Shown one piece after another: positions 26,864 to 35,898 of a DNA stretch of 64,000 nucleotides; within the stretch, counting starts at the first letter, position 1; each line of letters starts with the position of its first letter. Below the pieces are notes generated by a model, which saw only the letters and a program-made list of their open reading frames with translations, had not been told where the DNA came from and ran no database searches. The DNA is from Maricaulis salignorans (GTDB taxonomy: Bacteria; Pseudomonadota; Alphaproteobacteria; Caulobacterales; Maricaulaceae): positions 164,254-228,253 of the forward strand of contig NZ_FNHG01000003.1 of assembly GCF_900103475.1 (NCBI RefSeq). Direction: 5' to 3'. The position numbers and the translations under genes are program-made.

Positions 26864-27415
26864 CTAGAATTTGACCTGTGGTGCGGCGCGCTCGCCTTCA
26901 CCGACTTCAAAGAAGTCACGCTTGGCGAAACCAAACATGCTGGCCATCAGAACCGCCGGGAATTGCTCAATGGCAGTGTTGAATTCAGCGACCGCATTAT
27001 TGAAGAAGCGGCGCGCGGCAGCGATCTTGTTTTCCAGGTCCGACAATTCATTCTGCAGCGACAGGAAGTTCTGATTGGCCTTCAGGTCGGGATAGGCTTC
27101 AGACAGCGCAAACAACTGGCGCAGCGCACCGGACAGCATGTTTTCGGCACCGGCGAGCTCTTTCACATTCGGCGCAACAATCGCGGCCTGACGGGCCTTG
27201 ATGACGTTTTCCAGCGTGTCGGTCTCGTGGCTGGCATAGCCCTTCACGGTCTCGACCAGATTGGGGATGACATCATGGCGCTGCTTGAGCTGAACATCGA
27301 CATCGCCCCAGGCCTGGTTACAGGTCTGCCGCAGGGCGACAAGGCGGTTGTAGATTCCGACGAGGATGAACCCGACGACGATGACAACGATAAGAAGGAT
27401 GATTGACGCGTCCAT
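26864..27415 (-). CDS. lemA: LemA family protein
   Basis: A 183-residue protein with one N-terminal membrane anchor (about 4-22) and a long helical extracytoplasmic part. The signature YNRLVALRQTCNQAWGDVDVQLKQRHDVIPNLVETVKGY lies at about 24-62, followed by FLSLQNELSDLENKIAAARRFFNNAV (about 120-145). The role is unknown; the usual partner is an M48 protease or a TPM-domain protein, and the M48 gene follows here directly. Confidence 0.95.
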   Translation of the reverse strand: MDASIILLIVVIVVGFILVGIYNRLVALRQTCNQAWGDVDVQLKQRHDVIPNLVETVKGYASHETDTLENVIKARQAAIVAPNVKELAGAENMLSGALRQLFALSEAYPDLKANQNFLSLQNELSDLENKIAAARRFFNNAVAEFNTAIEQFPAVLMASMFGFAKRDFFEVGEGERAAPQVKF

Positions 27416-27470
27416 GCTCTATTCTCCAAGGCGGGCCCACAAGGGCCGAAATCGCGAAACGATAATCTAT

Positions 27471-29747
27471 TTATTCAGCTTTCGCCTGTGAAGCGAGGAA
27501 TTCTGACCCACGCGGTGCAAAACGCAGGCTGCGCGGGAAACCACGCGGCGCGATTCGACCGGCCTGGGCGCGCTTGCCGCACCACATTTTCCAGTCCTCG
27601 AGCGCGTGGCGGCGGCCGGCGCCGTCGAGCCAGGTCAGACCTTCCTCGCCACTGAACACCATCACATCGGCAACCCGGGCACCCTTGCCGCCCAGCAGGC
27701 GCACGCCCTTGCCGCGCGTCATCACCGAGATTTCCTCGAGCGGGAAGACCAGCATTTTCTTGTTCTCGCCGATCACCGCGACCTGGTCGCCCATGGCCGG
27801 AATGCACAGCAAGGCCTCATCACCCTCGACCAGGTTGAGGATCTGCTTGCCGCCCTTCTTGGCCGCCATGCAATCCTTCTCCTGAACGCGGAACCCATGC
27901 CCCTCGCCCGAGGCGATCAGCAAGGTCCGGTCGGGATCGTATTTGAACAGGCCGATTGGCGCGGCATCATCGGGCAGATCGACATGCAGGCGCACCGGTT
28001 CGCCATGGCCGCGTCCGCCAGGCAGATTATTGGCATCGAGCGTATAGAATTTCCCGTCCGTCGCGAACATCAACAGCTTGTCCGTGGTTTCGCATTTGAC
28101 GGCGAAGGCGGAGCGGTCGCCTTCCTTGAATTTCAGTTCGGTGACGTCGGAACTATGGCCCTTGAGCGCCCTCACCCAGCCCCGCTCCGAGAGCACGGCG
28201 GTGATCGGTTCGCGCACGATGAAGGCTTCGATCGAAGTCTCGGCCGAGACCAGCGGCGCATCGGCAAACACTGAACGGCGGGCGCCGATTTCGGTTTTGG
28301 GACCGTAGAATTTCTCGACTTCGGCGATCTCGCCATCGACCTTGGCCCATTGCAGCTCGGCCGAGGCAATGAGATCGGAAAGGCTCTGGCGCTCACCGCG
28401 CAAAGTGTCGTCTTCCTTGCGGATTTCCAGCTCTTCCAGCTTGCGCAAACTGCGCAGCCGCATGTTGAGGATGGCTTCGGCCTGCCGGTCAGACAGTTCA
28501 AATGTCTTCATCAACAAGTCTTTGGGCTTGTCCTCGAAGCGGATGATACGGATCACCTCATCCAGATCGGCATAGACGATGAGATAGCCAGCCAGCACTT
28601 CGAGCCGGTCTTCAACCTTGGCCAGGCGCGTCTCGGCGCGGCGCACCGCAACCTCGCGCCGGTGCTCCACCCAGATGGCGAGCACATCCTTCAGGCTCAT
28701 CACCCGCGGCGTGCCTTCAGGATCGAGCACATTGAGATTGAGCGGGAAACGGGTCTCCAGATCGGTCAGCTTGAACACCGACTCCATCAGCAATTCCGGA
28801 TCGACCAGCTTGCTCTTCGGTTCCAGCACGAGGCGGATATCCTCGGCGCTCTCGTCGAGCACGTCTTCCAGCAGCGGCAGACGCTTGGCTTCCATCATCA
28901 GGGCGATGCGTTCGACCAGTTTGGACTTTTGCACCAGGTAAGGGATCTCGGTAATGACGATGCGCCACATGCCGCGGCCGACATCCTCGATCTCCCATTT
29001 TGCCCGCACCCGGAATCCACCACGCCCGGTCTCATAAGCCTCGCGGATCGCCGTTTCCGGCTCGATGATGATGCCACCGGTCGGGAAATCAGGGCCCTTG
29101 ACGTATTTCAGCAGGTCGACCGTCTCGGCCTCGGGCTTCTTGATCAGATGCCGCGCGGCCTTGCACAACTCGTAAGCATTATGAGGCGGGATCGAGGTCG
29201 CCATGCCGACGGCAATGCCGGTCGAGCCATTGGCCAAGAGGTTCGGGAAAGCGCCTGGCAGCACCAGCGGTTCGCGCTCGGAACCGTCATAAGTGTCCTC
29301 GAAATCGACCGTGCCGTGCTCGATATCCTGCAGCAGCAATTCGGCCGCCTTGGTCAGGCGGGTCTCGGTGTAACGCATGGCAGCAGCGCTATCACCGTCA
29401 ATATTGCCGAAATTGCCCTGACCTTCGACCAGCGGATAGCGCGAGGCGAAGTCCTGGGCCAGACGCACCAGCGCCTCATAGACTGACTGGTCGCCATGCG
29501 GGTGATATTTACCGATCACATCACCGACGACACGGGCGGATTTCTTGAACGCCGATTCCGGGTTCAGCTTCAGCTCGCGCATGGCATGCAAGAGCCGGCG
29601 ATGGACCGGTTTCAGACCGTCGCGGGCATCGGGCAGCGCCCGCTGGGTGATCGTCGACAGGGCATAGGCCAGATAGCGCTTGGACAGCGCCTCATCGAAG
29701 GGTTCTTCAATGATATGACCGGCATCAGGATCGAAATTATCGCCCAT
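27471..29747 (-). CDS. parC: DNA topoisomerase IV subunit A
   Basis: A 758-residue type IIA topoisomerase subunit that decatenates daughter chromosomes together with Par[17 protein letters not shown] and [21 protein letters not shown] occupy about 41-100, and the catalytic Tyr126 is in [15 protein letters not shown]-like beta-propeller repeats of the C-terminus start near 500. In the quinolone-determining region the E. coli ParC Ser80 position is Gln87, while the Glu84 position is kept (Glu91). It follows the recO/S41 segment on the same strand but has its own 160-base upstream region with a palindrome. Confidence 0.96.
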   Translation of the reverse strand: MGDNFDPDAGHIIEEPFDEALSKRYLAYALSTITQRALPDARDGLKPVHRRLLHAMRELKLNPESAFKKSARVVGDVIGKYHPHGDQSVYEALVRLAQDFASRYPLVEGQGNFGNIDGDSAAAMRYTETRLTKAAELLLQDIEHGTVDFEDTYDGSEREPLVLPGAFPNLLANGSTGIAVGMATSIPPHNAYELCKAARHLIKKPEAETVDLLKYVKGPDFPTGGIIIEPETAIREAYETGRGGFRVRAKWEIEDVGRGMWRIVITEIPYLVQKSKLVERIALMMEAKRLPLLEDVLDESAEDIRLVLEPKSKLVDPELLMESVFKLTDLETRFPLNLNVLDPEGTPRVMSLKDVLAIWVEHRREVAVRRAETRLAKVEDRLEVLAGYLIVYADLDEVIRIIRFEDKPKDLLMKTFELSDRQAEAILNMRLRSLRKLEELEIRKEDDTLRGERQSLSDLIASAELQWAKVDGEIAEVEKFYGPKTEIGARRSVFADAPLVSAETSIEAFIVREPITAVLSERGWVRALKGHSSDVTELKFKEGDRSAFAVKCETTDKLLMFATDGKFYTLDANNLPGGRGHGEPVRLHVDLPDDAAPIGLFKYDPDRTLLIASGEGHGFRVQEKDCMAAKKGGKQILNLVEGDEALLCIPAMGDQVAVIGENKKMLVFPLEEISVMTRGKGVRLLGGKGARVADVMVFSGEEGLTWLDGAGRRHALEDWKMWCGKRAQAGRIAPRGFPRSLRFAPRGSEFLASQAKAE

Positions 29748-29850
29748 GGAATAGCGCCTCGTGATTCGTGGGCTTCAGTATAGGGCGATTGGCTTGTGGG
29801 ACAGGGACGGGGCGCAGGCGGATCGGGGAAAACCGGGTCTGAGCCCGGCT

Positions 29851-29865
29851 TATCAACGGTTGATA
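29851..29865. promoter_or_regulatory. 15-bp palindrome upstream of parC
   Basis: TATCAAC-G-GTTGATA is a perfect inverted repeat with a one-base centre. It lies 104 bases upstream of the parC start and downstream of the S41 protease gene, where a regulator of parC would bind. Confidence 0.4.
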
Positions 29866-29875
29866 TGGCCCGCAT

Positions 29876-29903
29876 ACGGGGCGGGGTCGAAACCCCGCCC
29901 CGT
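29876..29903 (-). terminator. Strong GC hairpin after the S41 protease gene
   Basis: ACGGGGCGGGGT pairs perfectly with ACCCCGCCCCGT around the tetraloop CGAA. It starts 8 bases past the protease stop on the minus strand. No T-run follows, so it may act as a transcript-stabilising hairpin or need help to terminate. Confidence 0.6.
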
Positions 29904-29911
29904 CTACCGGA

Positions 29912-31249
29912 TTACCGGACGACTGGATTGAGCTCGGTCCGGCCGTCAAGCAGGCGCACTTCCAGCGCTTCTACCCGCCCACGACGGTCCAGCTGGAAGA
30001 CGAGGCGATAGTCATCCTCGTTGGCGAATTTGAACCGGTGCTCGCCCAGGGCGATGAGCGGGACCGGGTCGCGGCCCTCGCGCTGATAGATCAGTCCGCC
30101 AGTCTCGACCCGGATATCTCGCGGCCCGAAATCGCCAGCATAGACAGCCAGTTCGTCCGCGGACAGGACAACCGGATTTTGCGCAACCTCGAGCGCTTCC
30201 CGCATCCAGCCCAGCTCACGGAGACGCCCCTCATCCTCTGTCAGCCGCTCCAGCGCGCCATAGGCCTCCATCAAGGCCCGGTCGAGGGCCTGGTCGGCAT
30301 CAATTTCGATATCGGGCGTGACGCCGGTGCCTTCCCAATTCGTGCCGGTGATAGGATTGCGGGCGGAACCGGTCGAGACGAACACCCCATAGCCCTCGGG
30401 AACGATCTGAACGCCGCCGGGATTGCCCGCGCCATAGGTCGTTTCACCCACCAGTGTGCCGCGCTCCATGGCCTGGAGGTGATAGGAGAAGGCCTCCCCG
30501 GCCGATGCGGTGTTGCCGCTGGTTAGCACATAGACCGGCACGTCGGGGCGATGGCCCGCCGGATGGCTGGGCAGGGACCACATCTGGTTGGGGTAATCGT
30601 AATCGCGCGACACGAAGGTATTGATTAGCGTCTCACCGCCGGGTTCGAGGAAATGGCTGGTGAGATACTGCACCATGGTCGGGTCGCCGCCGCGATTCTC
30701 GCGCAGGTCGAAAATGACCGCGTCGGTATGGGCAACGAATTCGAGCGCCGCGCGAGCCGTCGGCTCGGCCGGGTCGATCGGTGCGAAGCCACGCAGCTCG
30801 ATATAGCCGATATTGCCCGGCAGGATCTCCACCGCATCGAAGGCGAAATTGCGCCGGGCCATCTGGGCCATCTGCTCGGCATAGGCGGCATCGCGCGCGG
30901 CACGATCCTCGGACGCCTCCCGCGCCAATTGCGCAGCCGCCGCTTCCGGCCCGATATAGCGAACGGAGAAATGGCGGTCCTGCTCGTGCAGATGTGCCGT
31001 CAGTGCTTCGGCCAAATCCTGGGCGGTGGTGGCCTCGTCAAAGGCGCCATCATCCTCGGCGGCCCGCATGCCGGATGCGATGTTCGCGGCACGCTCCGCA
31101 TCGAAGAATTCGTCTTCAATCACCTGGGCCAGAGCGGTAACAGCCGCATCGCGTTCAGCGGCATCAATGGCGTCCTGCGCCCAGGCCGGAGCCTGTGTCA
31201 CGGCCATTGCGGCAATGGCAATCACACTCACCTTGTTCAAAAAAATCAT
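29912..31249 (-). CDS. Exported S41-family peptidase (tail-specific protease type)
   Basis: A 445-residue protein with a cleavable signal peptide (about 1-24, ending AWAQ). The S41 domain spans roughly 115-345: GNIGYIELRGF, FDLRENRGGDPTMVQYL and TSGNTASAGEAFSYHLQ, the last holding the catalytic Ser, then ERGTLVGETTYGAGNPGG. The Lys general base of CtpA-type enzymes is not seen at its usual place, consistent with the tricorn/IRBP-like branch. The N-terminal helical part and a C-terminal beta domain are unassigned. It is downstream of recO but separated by about 160 bases. Confidence 0.88.
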   Translation of the reverse strand: MIFLNKVSVIAIAAMAVTQAPAWAQDAIDAAERDAAVTALAQVIEDEFFDAERAANIASGMRAAEDDGAFDEATTAQDLAEALTAHLHEQDRHFSVRYIGPEAAAAQLAREASEDRAARDAAYAEQMAQMARRNFAFDAVEILPGNIGYIELRGFAPIDPAEPTARAALEFVAHTDAVIFDLRENRGGDPTMVQYLTSHFLEPGGETLINTFVSRDYDYPNQMWSLPSHPAGHRPDVPVYVLTSGNTASAGEAFSYHLQAMERGTLVGETTYGAGNPGGVQIVPEGYGVFVSTGSARNPITGTNWEGTGVTPDIEIDADQALDRALMEAYGALERLTEDEGRLRELGWMREALEVAQNPVVLSADELAVYAGDFGPRDIRVETGGLIYQREGRDPVPLIALGEHRFKFANEDDYRLVFQLDRRGRVEALEVRLLDGRTELNPVVR

Positions 31250-31406
31250 AAAACCGTCCTCCCAAGAAGCCCGAAGAGGTGAAGTGCAACCGCTTTTGGA
31301 TCAACTTAATTTCGGGCAATTGATTGGCAAGACGGGCGTCATGAAGGCAGGCCATACGCTGTCCAGACAGGTCGGGACAGCCCCAAATCCGCAGGGCCAC
31401 TGCCCC

Positions 31407-32138
31407 CTAAAGCCGCCCCACCCGCTCCAGCTCGGCGATCATGCGGGTGCGCGCTTCGGGCAATTGCCTGTCGATCGGCCACAACACGCGGCGGTCGATG
31501 AAATAGCCGGTCAGGGCCAGGCCCATGGCGATATCGCCGGGCTCGATCGTGCCGGAACCCTGCATGAAGCCGGGAATTTCCAGCAATTTGGCCAGGTAGG
31601 GCGCGGCCTCTTCGCGGCAGACCGCACGGCCCGTGCGCGGGCTGACATGGGTGAGGTCGTCGACGACGCCGGTGACGGCACAAGTGTCGAGATCGAGGCC
31701 ATAGCCCAGATCGGACAATAACCCCGCCTCCCAGCTGACATAGAGCGCCGGCCAGACATCCTCATGCTCGAGCGCCGCCAGGAAGATCCCGAACCCGTCA
31801 TAGACCTGTTTGTGAGCCTCACGCTCCGGCAAGGCCATCACCGCGACAGCGCAGGCGGAATTCAGCCCGGCCAGTGCGGCGCGGTCTTCCATCACGGCAC
31901 CGGCGCCCAGATGCTCAGCCTCCACGGTGAACGAGCCCAGATGATCGGCCAGACGCGCGCGCCAGGTGACGGCGATACGATTGCCCGGCTGCAGCACCGG
32001 CCGAAGGACACGCGAACGCCCGCCGCGAACGAGACCGGCATGACGGCCATTCTGCGCCGTCAGCACCTCGATAATCGCGCTGGTCTCCCCGTGCGGCCGA
32101 ACCGCCAGGACTATGCCGCTATCAGACCATTCCATCAT
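31407..32138 (-). CDS. recO: DNA repair protein RecO
   Basis: A 243-residue recombination mediator that helps load RecA at gaps with RecF/RecR. The N-terminal OB-fold shows DSGIVLAVRPHGETSAIIEVLTAQNG (6-31) and GRHAGLVRGGRS; the helical C-terminal domain runs from about 80, with LYVSWEAGLLSDLGYGLDLDTCAVTG (around 130-155) and SPRTGRAVCREEA. It is the last gene of the compact run rpoZ-relA-pyrE-pdxJ-acpS-rnc-era, 20 bases after era. Confidence 0.93.
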   Translation of the reverse strand: MMEWSDSGIVLAVRPHGETSAIIEVLTAQNGRHAGLVRGGRSRVLRPVLQPGNRIAVTWRARLADHLGSFTVEAEHLGAGAVMEDRAALAGLNSACAVAVMALPEREAHKQVYDGFGIFLAALEHEDVWPALYVSWEAGLLSDLGYGLDLDTCAVTGVVDDLTHVSPRTGRAVCREEAAPYLAKLLEIPGFMQGSGTIEPGDIAMGLALTGYFIDRRVLWPIDRQLPEARTRMIAELERVGRL

Positions 32139-32158
32139 GGCCCTCAGGCATCACCAGC

Positions 32159-33109
32159 CTAGGCATCGAAATCAAGCCCGACATCGGAGAAGTGGGAACG
32201 CCGTGCCATCCAGCGCGGGTCGACCTTCACATTGATGAAGAGGTGGACGCGGCAGCCGAGCATTTCTTCCAGTTCGCGCCGGGCGGCCTCGCCGATCGCC
32301 TTGACCGCGGAGCCATGCTTGCCGAGCACGATGGGTTTCTGGCTGTCGCGCTCGATGATGATGGATTGCTCGACGCGCACCGATCCGTCACGCAGTTTTT
32401 TCCAGCTCTCGGTCTCGACCATGGAGGAATAGGGCAATTCCTCGTGCAGGCGCAGATAGAGTTTTTCGCGGGTGATCTCGGCGGCGAGCAGGCGCTGCGG
32501 CAGATCGGCAATCTGGTCTTCGGGATAGTGCCAGACACCTTCCGGCATCAACGTCGCCAGATGCGCTTTCAGCAAGGGAACGCCGAAACCCTTTTTGGCT
32601 GAAATCATGAAAACATCGGAATAAATGCCGGTGTCATAGAGCTCTTTCGACATCGCCAGCAAATGATCGCTATCGATGGTGTCGATCTTGTTGAGCACGA
32701 GCGTCGCCTGGCGATTGGCCAGTTTGAGGCCTTCCATGACACGGTCATCATCATCGACCATCAGCCGGTCGCCGGGCTTGCCATTGCCCTGTTCGATACG
32801 GTCGCGGGCGCCGACATCGATGACGTGAACGACGCAATCGGCATCATCGGCGCCGCTCCAGGCGGCGCGGACCATCGCCTTGTCGAGCCGGTTCTTCGGA
32901 GCAAAGACGCCGGGTGTGTCCACCAGGCAGATCTGCGTCTTCTCCTCGATCGCGACACCGCGCACAGCAAAGCGCGTCGTCTGCACCTTGTGGGTGACGA
33001 TGGAAATCTTGGCGCCGACGAGCGCATTGACCAGGGTCGATTTGCCGGCATTGGGGGAACCGATTACGGCGGCAAAGCCAAATCGGGTTTCAGGTTCAGC
33101 CGACATCAT
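32159..33109 (-). CDS. era: GTPase Era
   Basis: A 316-residue GTPase needed for 30S subunit maturation; it binds the 3' end of 16S rRNA. G1 is GSPNAGKST (about 17-25), G3 DTPG (about 64-67), G4 LNKID (about 138-142), and the C-terminal KH domain has VLGKHGSAVKAIGEAARREL followed by VHLFINVKV. It overlaps rnc by 14 bases, so the rRNA processing enzyme and assembly factor are translationally coupled. A Met one codon in is an equally good start. Confidence 0.96.
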   Translation of the reverse strand: MMSAEPETRFGFAAVIGSPNAGKSTLVNALVGAKISIVTHKVQTTRFAVRGVAIEEKTQICLVDTPGVFAPKNRLDKAMVRAAWSGADDADCVVHVIDVGARDRIEQGNGKPGDRLMVDDDDRVMEGLKLANRQATLVLNKIDTIDSDHLLAMSKELYDTGIYSDVFMISAKKGFGVPLLKAHLATLMPEGVWHYPEDQIADLPQRLLAAEITREKLYLRLHEELPYSSMVETESWKKLRDGSVRVEQSIIIERDSQKPIVLGKHGSAVKAIGEAARRELEEMLGCRVHLFINVKVDPRWMARRSHFSDVGLDFDA

Positions 33110-33785
33110 GGCCCTCTCTGTTCAACAGGTTTTTTGCAGCGGCACGTTCGGCCGCCTGTTTGGTGCCGCCCTCGCCGATAGCCGGCTCAAGCGGTGAAAT
33201 TGTGACCTGGACGGTGAAAACCGGCCGGTGATCGGGGCCGGAGCGCCCGGTGAGCTGGTAACGCGGCACGGCATGACCCGCCTTGGCGGCCCATTCCTGC
33301 AACATGGATTTGGCGTCGCGCGGCTTCTGCTTCAAGGCTTCAAGCTTGTCCGACCAGTGGGCGTCGTAGAAGGCCTGCACACAAGGCCGGCCACCATCGA
33401 GATAGAGCGCCGCCATCAGCGCCTCGCAGGCATCGCCGAGGATAGAGGTCTTGGCGCGGCCGCCGCTCTTCTCTTCCGAGCGTCCCATGCGCAGGGCCGA
33501 GCCGAGATCAATGGCGCGGGCGACGTCGGCACAGGTCTCCTTGCGCACCAGCGCATTGAGCCGCGGTGCCAGGGCACCCTCGGCCGCTGTATCGAAGGCC
33601 TGGTAGAGCGCTTCCGCCGTCATCATCCCGAGCACGCGGTCGCCGAGAAACTCCAGCCGCTCATAGCTGCGAAAGCCCGGCCGGCCATCGCCAAAGCTGG
33701 AATGGGTCAGCGCCCGCTCGATCAGCTTGCGGTCCTTGAAGACATAGCCGATGCGGGCCTCCAGATCGGCGGTCGGATCAACCAT
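33096..33785 (-). CDS. rnc: Ribonuclease III
   Basis: A 229-residue double-strand-specific RNase that processes rRNA precursors. The catalytic signature [12 protein letters not shown] lies at about 43-54, the second acidic cluster in [18 protein letters not shown] (about 115-132), and the C-terminal dsRNA-binding domain covers about 155-225 ([36 protein letters not shown]). It overlaps acpS by 8 bases and era by 14. In related genomes lepB normally lies upstream of it; here acpS does. Confidence 0.96.
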   Translation of the reverse strand: MVDPTADLEARIGYVFKDRKLIERALTHSSFGDGRPGFRSYERLEFLGDRVLGMMTAEALYQAFDTAAEGALAPRLNALVRKETCADVARAIDLGSALRMGRSEEKSGGRAKTSILGDACEALMAALYLDGGRPCVQAFYDAHWSDKLEALKQKPRDAKSMLQEWAAKAGHAVPRYQLTGRSGPDHRPVFTVQVTISPLEPAIGEGGTKQAAERAAAKNLLNREGHDVG

Positions 33786-34191
33786 GGACGGTACCGATCA
33801 GACGGGCCTCGATCACCACGAAAGCCTGGGCGTAAGGATGGTCATCGGTGATGGTGATATGGGCATGGGCTTCCATCCCCTCCGGCGTCAGCGCGATCAG
33901 GCGTTCCAGCGCCCGGCCGGTAAAGGCCAGGGTCGGCTTGCCGCCGGGCAGATTGATAACGCCGATCTCTTTCCACGACACGCCGCGCGCAATCCCGGTA
34001 CCGAGCGCCTTGGCACCGGCCTCCTTGGCGGCGAAACGCTTGGCATAGCTGGCGGCGCGCATACGGCGCGCTTCGGATTTGGTTTGCTCGGCCTCGGTAA
34101 AGACACGCTGCACGAAGCGGTCGCCGAAACGGTCGAGTGAACGCTCGATGCGGCGAATATCCATCAGGTCGGAACCGAGGCCGAGGATCAC
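33778..34191 (-). CDS. acpS: Holo-[acyl-carrier-protein] synthase
   Basis: A 137-residue phosphopantetheinyl transferase that activates acyl-carrier protein. [19 protein letters not shown] at the N-terminus carries the magnesium-binding Asp8, and [30 protein letters not shown] (about 49-78) the second acidic residue and CoA site. The C-terminal [21 protein letters not shown] is typical. It overlaps its upstream membrane gene by 4 bases and rnc by 8. Confidence 0.95.
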   Translation of the reverse strand: MILGLGSDLMDIRRIERSLDRFGDRFVQRVFTEAEQTKSEARRMRAASYAKRFAAKEAGAKALGTGIARGVSWKEIGVINLPGGKPTLAFTGRALERLIALTPEGMEAHAHITITDDHPYAQAFVVIEARLIGTVHG

Positions 34192-34571
34192 AGGCGCACC
34201 TCATCCTGCGGTAGTCTGTGGAACAGAATCGCGGCCCGCAAGCTCACCAGGCAGGCCCCGAATGTGACGAGCCCTTCAAGGTAGAAAGGAGTTTGACTCC
34301 AGCTGCGCCACAAAAATGCCGCTGATGCCGTAAACGCGAAGACGATGGCCGACGCCCACAAAGTCTTGCGCGGCCATTTCAACGAAGCGATGAAAAGGGC
34401 GGAAAACAGCAAGGCCAGTCCAGCCCACAGTATCCCAAGCGGCAAACCGCTCATCACGGCCCGAACTGTCAGGTAAGCCGTTGCGACAAGCAATGTGATG
34501 CGCGAGAGACCCATAGCGGTCTTGGCCCCGGCATCGAGATTCCACTCCAAATGTCGACGAAACCAAGTCAC
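34188..34571 (-). CDS. Hypothetical membrane protein between pdxJ and acpS
   Basis: A 127-residue protein with about four hydrophobic segments (roughly 22-42, 46-64, 70-88, 98-115) and no recognised motif. There is no Ser/Lys signal-peptidase signature, so it is not a diverged LepB. Its start overlaps the pdxJ stop and its stop overlaps the acpS start, each by 4 bases, so it is made in step with both enzymes. A role in envelope or lipid assembly is only a guess from the position next to acpS. Confidence 0.8.
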   Translation of the reverse strand: MTWFRRHLEWNLDAGAKTAMGLSRITLLVATAYLTVRAVMSGLPLGILWAGLALLFSALFIASLKWPRKTLWASAIVFAFTASAAFLWRSWSQTPFYLEGLVTFGACLVSLRAAILFHRLPQDEVRL

Positions 34572-35314
34572 TCTACTGCCTCTTCCCGCGCCTCGACGAT
34601 CAGCCCGCGCATGGTCGTCACCGCTTCGCGCAGACCGCGGAAGATCGCCTCGCCGATCAGGAAATGGCCGATATTGAGCTCCAGCAATTCCGGGATGGCG
34701 GCGATGGGCTTCACGGTGTCATAGGTCAGGCCGTGGCCGGCATGGACTTCCAGCCCGCGGCGAAAGGCTTCCGAGGCACCGATTTTGAGCAATTCCAGAT
34801 GCCCGGCCACCGCTTCAGTGTCGCCGCGCAAGGCGGCTTCGCAATAGGCGCCGGTATGGAGTTCGATCACGCTGGCGCCCATCGCCTCGGCGACGGCGAT
34901 CTGGACCGGGTCGGCCTCGATGAAGAGCGAGACCCGAATCCCGGCCTCGTCGAGCTGGCGCACATAGGGAGCGAGATGATTATGGCCGGCAGCGATATCG
35001 AGCCCGCCTTCGGTCGTGCGTTCCTCGCGCTTTTCCGGCACCAGACAGACCGCATGCGGCTTGTGGCGCAGGGCAATGTCGAGCATTTCCGGGGTCGCGG
35101 CGATTTCAAGATTGAGTGGCAGATCGATCTCGGCCATCAGCCGGTCGATATCGCCATCGGTGATATGGCGGCGATCCTCGCGCAGATGCGCGGTGATGCC
35201 ATCCGCGCCGCTTTCGGCCGCCTGGCGCGCCGCGCGCACGGGATCAGGGTGCGCCCCGCCGCGGGCATTCCGGATGGTGGCGACATGGTCGATATTGACG
35301 CCGAGCCGCAGCAT
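34568..35314 (-). CDS. pdxJ: Pyridoxine 5'-phosphate synthase
   Basis: A 248-residue TIM-barrel enzyme that condenses 1-deoxyxylulose 5-phosphate with aminoacetone 3-phosphate to pyridoxine 5'-phosphate. LGVNIDHVATIRNARGG opens the protein; GADGITAHLREDRRHI (about 37-52), CLVPEKREERTTEGGLD and the C-terminal ELNIGHFLIGEAIFRGL carry the active-site His, Glu and phosphate-binding residues. The ATG at 35314 shares one base with the pyrE stop; upstream extension lacks conserved sequence. Confidence 0.96.
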   Translation of the reverse strand: MLRLGVNIDHVATIRNARGGAHPDPVRAARQAAESGADGITAHLREDRRHITDGDIDRLMAEIDLPLNLEIAATPEMLDIALRHKPHAVCLVPEKREERTTEGGLDIAAGHNHLAPYVRQLDEAGIRVSLFIEADPVQIAVAEAMGASVIELHTGAYCEAALRGDTEAVAGHLELLKIGASEAFRRGLEVHAGHGLTYDTVKPIAAIPELLELNIGHFLIGEAIFRGLREAVTTMRGLIVEAREEAVE

Positions 35315-35898
35315 CAGGCCAGACCCCGGCTGCCGGGCTTGATCGCCGGAATGGCGGCCAGTTCGGGCGGCAATTGGTCGGCGGGATAAGCGGGAACCTT
35401 GTATTGGGTCAGCGCGATCAGCGGCACGCCGACATCGGCTTCGCCGCCGGAGCGATCGACCAGGCAGGCCTCGGCGATCACGGTTGCGCCGGTCGCCTGG
35501 ATCGCCTCGATACATTCACGCGAGGACAGGCCGGTGCTGACAATATCCTCGACCACGAGGACGCGATCCTCTGGCCCGAGCTCAAAGCCGCGGCGCAGGG
35601 TAAACTCGCCATTCTCGCGCTCGACATACAAGGCCTTGAGCCCCATCTGCCGTGCCGTCTCATAGCCGGGCACAATGCCGCCAACCGCCGGCGAGACGAT
35701 AATGGTCGGTTGTTCAGGCAGTTCCGCTTTCACCTTCTGCGCCAGGGCTCGGCATAGGCGCTCCGTGCGCGCCGGGTCGGCAAAGACTTTCGCCTTTTGC
35801 AGGAAGACCGCGCTGCGCAGGCCGGAAGAGAGAATGAAATGTCCCTCGAGCAGGGCGCCGGCGGCGCGGAATTCATCGAGCACTTCGTCGCGTGTCAT
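35314..35898 (-). CDS. pyrE: Orotate phosphoribosyltransferase
   Basis: A 194-residue pyrimidine-synthesis enzyme that makes orotidine 5'-phosphate from orotate and [24 protein letters not shown] lies at about 19-38, and the PRPP-binding motif [17 protein letters not shown] at about 114-130. The ATG at 35898 fits the family and overlaps the relA/spoT stop by 4 bases. It belongs to the shorter PyrE branch found across alphaproteobacteria in this gene order. Confidence 0.94.
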   Translation of the reverse strand: MTRDEVLDEFRAAGALLEGHFILSSGLRSAVFLQKAKVFADPARTERLCRALAQKVKAELPEQPTIIVSPAVGGIVPGYETARQMGLKALYVERENGEFTLRRGFELGPEDRVLVVEDIVSTGLSSRECIEAIQATGATVIAEACLVDRSGGEADVGVPLIALTQYKVPAYPADQLPPELAAIPAIKPGSRGLA

